The notes beneath the pieces are model-generated. The model was not told where the DNA came from. It made no database searches and saw nothing but the letters and a program-made list of their open reading frames with translations. 64,000 nucleotides of DNA from Cliona cf. orientalis (lineage: Eukaryota > Porifera > Demospongiae > Clionaida > Clionaidae), in assembly GCA_963930775.1 (NCBI GenBank), contig OZ005696.1, forward strand, positions 4,650,001 to 4,714,000, read 5' to 3'. Positions 26,901-35,900 of the stretch are shown in pieces; the first letter of the stretch is position 1; each line of letters starts with the position of its first letter. The translations under genes were made by a program, and so were the position numbers.

Positions 26901-29900
26901 CTATCGTGAACGATAGCAAAGTCAGTTCGTTCGAGTCTCTGATCTTCGAAAGTTGACGCAGAAATTTGGACTTTGTTTATGTCTGGAAATGGTTGGCGTT
27001 TGTTCGCGTTTCTGACTAAGCCGCATTAAAACATACATAAATTGTGTCCGTGCGCAATCATTTATAAATTGCGTGTCGAATATTATCCCATTAAATTTGC
27101 CAGTTGGCCTAATTTCACACTGATGAAGGTTACTTGCTATGTGACAAATACACATAAATTTGTTTGTAGTCAGCTTATTAAGACAATCTGGATTTAGCTT
27201 CAGCAGCTATTGGCTGGATACATGTAACCAGTCTACACTAAGACCTCCTGTTAATGGCAAAACGGAAATGATGTGTATGATTACACATGCGTGCGTATGT
27301 ATTATCCGGGTATACACAATAATCTTGCAACTGGCAGACAGTGGTCAGTAGCTGGGGGATATTAGTAGGGGACTTTACTTAGCACCCACTTAATTAGCTT
27401 ACAACTTCACTGCTCTGTGCTGTGGTTTGTGGTAACTGCACTGCTAGCTCTGCAGCTGAACAAAACGGCTGTACTTGTGTAAGCTATGGCAAGAATTTGC
27501 ATGAAAGCTGCCTTCACTTGCAAGGATACTTATATCTGGCAAGGACACTGCTGTACCACATGTATGTACTCTATTACTACTAAGAAAACAGAACAGACTA
27601 AAGTGATAGATCTTCAAAGTGCACTTGCGGTGGTAGGGTGAACTCAGGATTCAGTGGAATAACTACTCTGGTGCCAAAGTACTTGTGGAAGTACCCTAGC
27701 GCTGGTTTGATAGTTACCCCAATTCAAAGAGGCCCGTAGCCATATGCAGCCGAAATTTTGATATCTCTACATTGGTCATCTTGGCATACTTACAGTAGCT
27801 TTAAAAAAAACGTTGCCGTTTTCGCCACCGTCCATACCATTTGTATGCTTGCAAAACGGAGCAGGAACAGATTGCAAATGCAGACTAGTACCATCCGTTC
27901 TGTTCCATTCATTTCCTGCATGCAGTTGTGTACTGGGCTAGGCAGCAAACTCTGTACTGTGGTATGGGTGCTAGTACTACTTGAAGCACTATATTATATC
28001 TAACTGGTACAGTGGGCTACCTAACCATATAGTTTACATGTAGGAGATACAGTTGTACAGAGACATGCACTATTTTTGCCTCCACATGCATAGATTCATT
28101 AACTCTCATAAGTGCCATGCGAACTGTGTGTTGTATTGTATATATGTATGAGGACTTTCAGTGGTCTTAGTATAAAAGAACCACTATAGGCAATGTGCAT
28201 ACCTACTATAAGTACCGTATTTCTTCTAAAAATTTGACCCTTCTAATTATTTGGCACCCTTTACCGAATGATTGAAAATAGTCTCTAATTTCGGCGAAAG
28301 TCGTCATGCGTATATGCTATAAACGGGAATGGAATGCGCACGCAGACAGAATGTTGAATATTAACCTCTAAAAATTCAGCTAAGCTAAAGCAATATTATT
28401 ATTTTCATGCCGAATTTTTAGAAGAAATACGGTAGATAAAAATTGTCAATGGTACATGTACATGTATGTGCTGTAGAGAGAGCATACTGCCATCTCTAAT
28501 TATTTACATGTACATACATGTACCATTGCTGTAAAACTACAGCACACATAAAGTACATGTACATCAGGGCTTCATTTATGGGGATGGGGGGGGGGGCAAC
28601 CCCCCCCCCCCCCCCCCACCTTGCAAAGGTAGTATTGTCACATGCATAAAGCTAAGAAATCGCCTTAAAGGTGCTCTCAAATGGAAGTCATTACGTAATC
28701 GAACAACGTGTGAAAGCGCTAAGCGCATGCACAGCGTGTTGCATATTATCTTAATGTAAAAAGTTTGTGAGCACGAGGCCAGCTCCTGGACGCCTACCAC
28801 CCCTCTTAATGTCGACGATAGCAGGATCGTGAGGCATTATCGATCGCTCATGTCGCGCGTCTTATCTCTCAATCAGCACGAGCACAAGCGCAAAAATATC
28901 GCTTGGTTGCACCTTTGTGATGACATTGGATTGACCAATCAGGTTTGAGCTTTGAAAACCGGGTCAGGAATTCAAAAATGTAGGTGGGCAGTTCAACTTC
29001 CATTTCAGAGCACCTTTAACATGAACGATAACATTACATGTACTAAAATTAATAAGAGCATTCAAAATGTAGTGCCTGAGAGTGCACCAGAAACAATCTC
29101 AGAGAGTGCAAAATGCAAAAAAATTCCTGGGGGAGCATGCACTCAGACCCTGCTTACACACATGGAAAATAGTCTTGCCCCCCTTGATCTCATACAAACT
29201 TGCTGTACCCCCCTTGGGAAACTTTCTAAATAAAGCCCCGTACATGTACATGTACTAATACATGTACATGGATGGGTAACTGTACATGTGGACTATTGAA
29301 TATAATTTTTTTTCTGATGTCCTACATGCATGCACATTGAGTCTGAGTATTAAAAAGAGTTAACAGCACCAGTGGAGCTCCTGCCGACATTTGAGTAAAT
29401 TAGTCTTGGGACATAGTCCAAAATATGAACTAGACTATTTGTGGCTGGGCTAGCTAATGCTAGAGAGAAGAGAACTCAATGCTGCTAGCCACAAAGTAAA
29501 TTTAATATCATCAATACATTGTATTACCTACAGAGCAGTTTGGAAAGGATGGTGTACATGTAATTATTGGGAGCGGTATTGGAAACAGGTGGATGATATA
29601 TGCAGATGTGGCACCGTGTAGTGAATGTTCTCATCAAATTTGTTAGCAAAAAAGCTACATGTATCCGTAGAACTCCTCTTGATTGAAAAGATGGCAACGT
29701 CAGACCACAAGGTGACCAAGGAAGTCCAGCACGAGTATGCTGCATGTGTACGCCACAAGATGGAGGCGGGAGTGGGATCTGGACGACCCTTACCACTCAC
29801 TTATCTCCGAGAGATTAATATTATTGCAGACTTACTAAAGCAGTAGGCAAGACTGGATATTCCCATGATGTCTTCCAGAGATGAGTCACACACACAGATC

Positions 29901-32900
29901 AAAGGAAGTTAGGAGAAACCCTAGGAGCACAAAGCGGTACAAAGCTGAGACGGGAGTTAACATCAGTTTGCAAGATGCTGAGGGAGTCTTTCTGATGGTA
30001 AAGTAGAACCTGCTGGGGAAGGTGAGACTGGGAGTGATGCTGAAGGAATTGATGAGCTGAGAGCGGTACTCCATCAGGTGCAAGAAAAGTAGGCAGCCAA
30101 AGACATAAAAATAGCCTGACTACAGGAGGAAGCAAGGTCTGAAGGGACCGCTGCTCTTAAAAGCCAATCAGAGCTGTAACATTCATGCCCCTGATGTCTT
30201 CCTATCAGATACACATGCTGAGAAGGCTTCAGCCAAAGTTGTGCTGATCAATTGCTTGGGATTCACAGTTGGATGAGGAGGGCAGAGTTCAACTAGTCAA
30301 ACAGGTGGAGTCCACGGAAAAAAGCCAGGGAGCCATATCACGAGTTACTACAGACAAGCAAGATAATCGAAGTTCAGCAAAGGAGGCTGTAAAACAGAGA
30401 AGAGGGAGTCTACATGTACATGTATATGTACATGTACACGAAGCCCTGAGAGATACAGGAAGAACATCTTGAACATATTTATCTTATTCTAAAAAACTGG
30501 TTTAATCGAAGCCACTTTCTGCGGGAATCGTCTAGTATCCGAGTCAACTGATTACCCCGTAGGTAAGGACCTGAAACCGAATCCAAAGTAGGTGAAAACT
30601 ATTTTCATATGCCCGAGTCTATAGTGAAACCTCATTATAGTGGTCACCATTGGACCAGAGTATGCTGCTCACTATATTGAGGTGGCTGCTTTACTACAAG
30701 CATGCTGAACTCCACCCATTTCAATGAAATTTCACATGTATGGGTACACACAATATAAACTTTGTTTCTTTGTTGTGAAAAACCAAGATCAAAGACATTA
30801 GGGTTGACCAATGTAAATGCGCAGTAGTAGAGTAGATGCTGAAATTGATGTGCCCGCAAACATGATAAAATGAATGCACATGCTCGTGCGCCGGCGCATG
30901 GCATAATATAGTCATGGCAACAAAGTAAACACGAACTTTCTGTGTGGGCAAGAGAATGTATGGAAAACATGGGGTCTTTGTGCAGACCGAGTGTAATGTA
31001 AGAGTGTAGTAGAGCTATACAGAGCCATTTTTGTCCTACCTTAGGGTGCATGATAATTATTTTCAGGTATACATTTTTGACTTACACAATGTAAAACGCG
31101 AGTACTAACTTTGTGATTGTACACGATAATGGTACAGGGTCGACACATTCTAATGTTCCATAACTAATGTTAGCGAGTACAAAATTTTGCATTCACTAAA
31201 CAATGAGCGAGAGGGTTTAGCTTGCTAGACCATAGTCTGATCATAAAAAGCGTTAATACATGAGTGGCTTAGAGGACATGGAGTATCCAACCAATAGTGT
31301 TACCTGAATAAGCCACTGTGTTAGTTCCATGAAGCACTTTGTAATCTCATTATCCTTGTGCTTCTTAATTACTAGCACCTGCATCAAAATGGACAAGATT
31401 CAGAGCCAATTGCATGAGTACTTTAGGTAGTCCAAAAATTATGAACCTCTGCTTACGCAAACACATACCTTTTCAGGTGGGTTAGACCAGTAGAGATGGT
31501 GTTCTCCATAGGGATCTTCTTTAGACCAACCAGTAGACAGTACTTTGTCTTTACTGAAATGGGAACTGACATTATTATTAATCACCACACTTGCCGTAAT
31601 TATGACACCACAGGGCGATCCTTTGTGAATGTCATAAGATTTCACAAAGGCATATAATCTACAACAAGTACAATGCAGGGGCGGAGAAATAGGGGGTGCA
31701 GGGGGAGCTTCAGCCCCCCCCACTTTGGAAACAAGGGGGGCTGAGCCCCACCATTTTATCACATGCACATACTATAAAATTACAGCAAAAAAGTTCTGGG
31801 TGTTTGCAAAAGAGAGCTCGAATAGAAATAGCTACTAAATCAGTCCAAAAACTGCTGCCAGAATGCATCAGAAACGCTCTCAGAGTGTTAAAATTTCCAA
31901 AATTTTCTGGGGAGCATGCCCCCAGACCCCCCTAGGTGGGCTATGGGCATATGCCCACAGCCTAACTATTGTCACAGTACACAGTCAAACGGTCTGAGCC
32001 CCCCCCCACTTTTGCTACCTGTTCTCCGCCCTTGCAATGTATGTCAGTCAGTTGCATCATGAATGCATGCATGCAAGAGTAGTAGCCTTAGTAGTAGCAT
32101 AGGCCTGAGAAGATACAACAAGAGTGAAAATATAGACTGCTAGTAGTTCAATGATCCTGCTCATTTTTTTGTAGGCCAGTCTACATGCCATGACCATCGT
32201 GAATCCCAAGTACCTGTAGGCTGTAGCCATAGGACAAGCCTCCATGCAGTCAGCTCCTGACATGGCATGATGCTCAGGGAAGCAGACCTACCAGTGATGT
32301 TAATTGTGGACCTGAGCCTTGCCAGCGCGGTCCTACACTTACCCTTCCAGTTTCATACCTTTACCTATCCATGTACAGATCACCTTGTGCTCAGTGCATG
32401 AGTTATCATTCAGATCACATGCAGCGCGTGATGACCATTACCTTACATGTTAATTATTTAGCTCTCTCCTCACAGAAGTGATTTCCCCACAAACAATACA
32501 AATATATATAGTGCATATATATACAACTATACATACATGTACAAGTATGTTTGATGTCCCAATAATGGGATAATGTGCCTAATATGCATGAGCTATACTA
32601 ACAATATGCTCATTACAGTTAAGTTAGTATAGTGCGCATACGCAGATAAACGTAGCACCAAACTTTGAACCTATGCTATTGTGCCATAGACCACACCCCT
32701 CACAATAGGCCAAGAGCAGCTGCTTGAACTCACCGTGTAATGGCGACGCTCGCTCCGCTCGAACTTCGAATCTAACACCAGGTTATGAAAAAGAACAGAC
32801 CTCGCCTCGGCCTCGCAAAATGCACGGCACTTCACGCCCTTCACTCGAGAATGCATCTCTATGGCCACCCTCATTAATTTTGTGCACATGGCACTACAAT

Positions 32901-35900
32901 TCTGACCAATCATGAGCCTTCTGAACTTGTAGAAGAGTGCATCTTTTGTGCCCTCCAGGTTAGGACACGGACTATATATAAGAAAACTATCGCTCTGAAA
33001 AATATTTTTCGTTGCATACATGTATATGTTTAATGTCACAATCATGGGATAATGTGGTTAGTACATGTATGCATGATCATCTGTTAACAGTACATGCTCA
33101 CAAAACATAGATCATGCACAAATAGTATCCTGCCTAGGCAAGATTGCCCATTAGTACCGTGCACATGCGCAGATGGAAGCGGTTGCAGAGACCACACCTC
33201 TCATAGCAACTAAGTGTATGTGTGCAATGGCGACTTTCTGAACGTTGCTACCGGACTACTGACAGGTATGATATTAAAAGAACAGACATCACCTCTTGCT
33301 TCGCTCAAGGCTCAGTGGCTAGCGCCAGCACCTGCTTAGCAGGCCTCTCGGAACGCGCGGCGCTTTCATACCGATCCTTTGACAATGCATCTCTAGCTGT
33401 AGCTATGGCCCGAGGCACTCTACTTTGTGCACACGGCCCTGCAGTTCTGACCAATCCTGAGCCTTGTAGTGTGGACTTTCTCTCCGCCCGCACTGTGCGT
33501 TCATAGCAACCGGGCGCATCCAAGATGCATATCCATGCCCTCATGTAATGACACGGACTATATAAGAAAATTGTCGCTCTGAAAATAGTATAATAAAACC
33601 GCTTCGTGCCTCTCAGGCTCACCCCAAATAACATCAATAGTGTAGGATGTTTCGGCTCATAAGCCTTGATGAGATACATGTATCAATTGAGAGAGTGAAT
33701 AGAACAGATGGGATACAAAAACACGAAGAGCTGATACTGTATACATAAAATATTCGCCATGACATGTCTGCTATTCAGTACATCCCTCACTTAGCCTGTT
33801 CAGTTTTTTCAATAACAATGCAATTAAAACCCACTTTACTCACTGTTCCTTGGAAAGGCTCTCAAATAACAGAGCATTCGGTCCATACAGTCCTTTAGCT
33901 GCAAAGTCAAATTGAGACCTGAGGTCAGAAAGAATACAACTGGTCATTCGGATGGATTGGCAGAGATCCCAAATTAACCCATGTTAATATAATAAATAAT
34001 TATATCTCACTCCTAAGGGGCATGACACTAGTCAACTATCAACACAATTTAACAGTATAATGTTGGTAAGCCATCATGAGTGACTATAATAGAGACAGGC
34101 ACACACCTTCAAGGAAAACCACTATCAACATCAACCTTCAAGAACTGAGCATACAAAATTATATTAATAGTGCAAAACATACTCAAAAAAACTAAAATTT
34201 CAAAATTTTGGTCACCCAGATAATTTTGGAAAGTCAGAGAATTCCCCCAGAATAGTATACCTTGGTTCGGTATCAACGCTATTTAAACAGCCTCAGGCTG
34301 AGATAACGGATTTGTATCATGGGCTATGTGGCCCTGACAACACATCCTCATGGTAGTAATAGCAGCGCTGGTTATAAAAGTCAGGTCAAGCAACACCTAG
34401 AAAAATATTTTAAGCTGTCTTGATCATGAAAGCTCTTAGTTATTATGTTTCATGGCTAAACCTTCAAGAACGCTAAGATGCTCCAACTTCCACAGCAATA
34501 CATGTAACTTTCATGTTGGCCAGCACAGTGCCAATGTGATTACCTGGCCAATGTCTTTCTCCACAGCTACAATGTACATGTACAGCTGCTCATGCAAACT
34601 CGAAAACTTGCTGACTCAGCATCCAGTTACTCTATCCACTAATGGCAATCGTTAGTCACTCAAGCAGTGATGGCCTCCTTAGAGGTCAACTCACTGGTGG
34701 CCATCTACAAGCAACAGAAAACCAGTTTCCACACCCAGGCTACAACTAGCTTATACAAGTGCCTAGTGGGACAGCCTAGCTTGTACCGAAACAGGAAGCG
34801 AATGTAGCAATCAATTTGCTAGCCCGTTCTATACAGTGGAACGGAATGAACGGATGGCAATGGAATGGGCGTTGCACGCCATACAAACGAGTAGACAGGT
34901 AATGAAAATGGCAATTTTTTTTGACTGCTACTGTAGTCTTGTTTTTGGTATCAATGTGAAACTTGGCTCTTGAAGTAATTGATACGTCTACAACCTCACT
35001 TGATTTCAAGACACAGAGCCACTGCTGCAAGGACACTAACTTTAGACAAATAGCATGAGCTATAATTATAAGTCAAAGATGCCATCAGCTAAACGACAGC
35101 AGTGGTCATTACTTGCTAGCTCGTACCCAGGCCCTTCAAGAGAAGAGAAAGGGCCTGGTACATACCGTAGGTGGGGTTTTAATTGCGAGTATCTATTAAT
35201 TGCGAATTGCGAGTTCTTCTACATTTCGCAATTAATAGATTCGCAAACATAAACGTGCACGTATACTACAGTACAGTACGGGGTCGTCCATCGCAATTAT
35301 TGGATTCGCAATTTGACTAGAACGCAATTATTAAACTACGCAATTAAAACCCGTCCTATGGTATTGCATGATGATGTGCATGTGCAGCTGGATACCAGAA
35401 AAAACTGGGTTAATTGGATAGTGTCTATCGTATACTCTCTGTTTATTGTCGACAGAGCTGCACATCATGCAAAACCCCCCATGGTAACGCAGTTGTTATG
35501 GAGACCCCAGCACATGTGCGTGCTATGTGTACGAGGCCCTTTCTCCTCCTCTTGAAGGGCCTGGGTACGAAGCTAGCTAGCCATGGTAACGCAGTTGTTA
35601 TGGAGACCCCAGCACATGTGCGTGCTATGTGTACGAGGCCCTTTCTCCTCTTCTTGAAGGGCCTGGATACGAAGCTAGCTAGCACTGAAAAACGCTTAGC
35701 TAAGCTTCTTCAGCCACACCCCACATTTTCCACGCATACGTGACACATATATACATGTCCTATAGCAGCATTAATTTTTGTGGGTGGAAATTGCATAAAA
35801 ATTAATTAGCATCTTACAAAAATTACCTCTACAGTATGATTACTAGTTGCAACATTCTTGGTTGCAGCAATCAACATAGCTGTGAATTCCTGCTTATGTA

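Noticed and set aside
33600..33680. Second hammerhead-like motif on the minus strand (CTCATCA, stem, GAAAC)
   Set aside because: The required CUGANGA is changed at two G positions that are invariant in active ribozymes.
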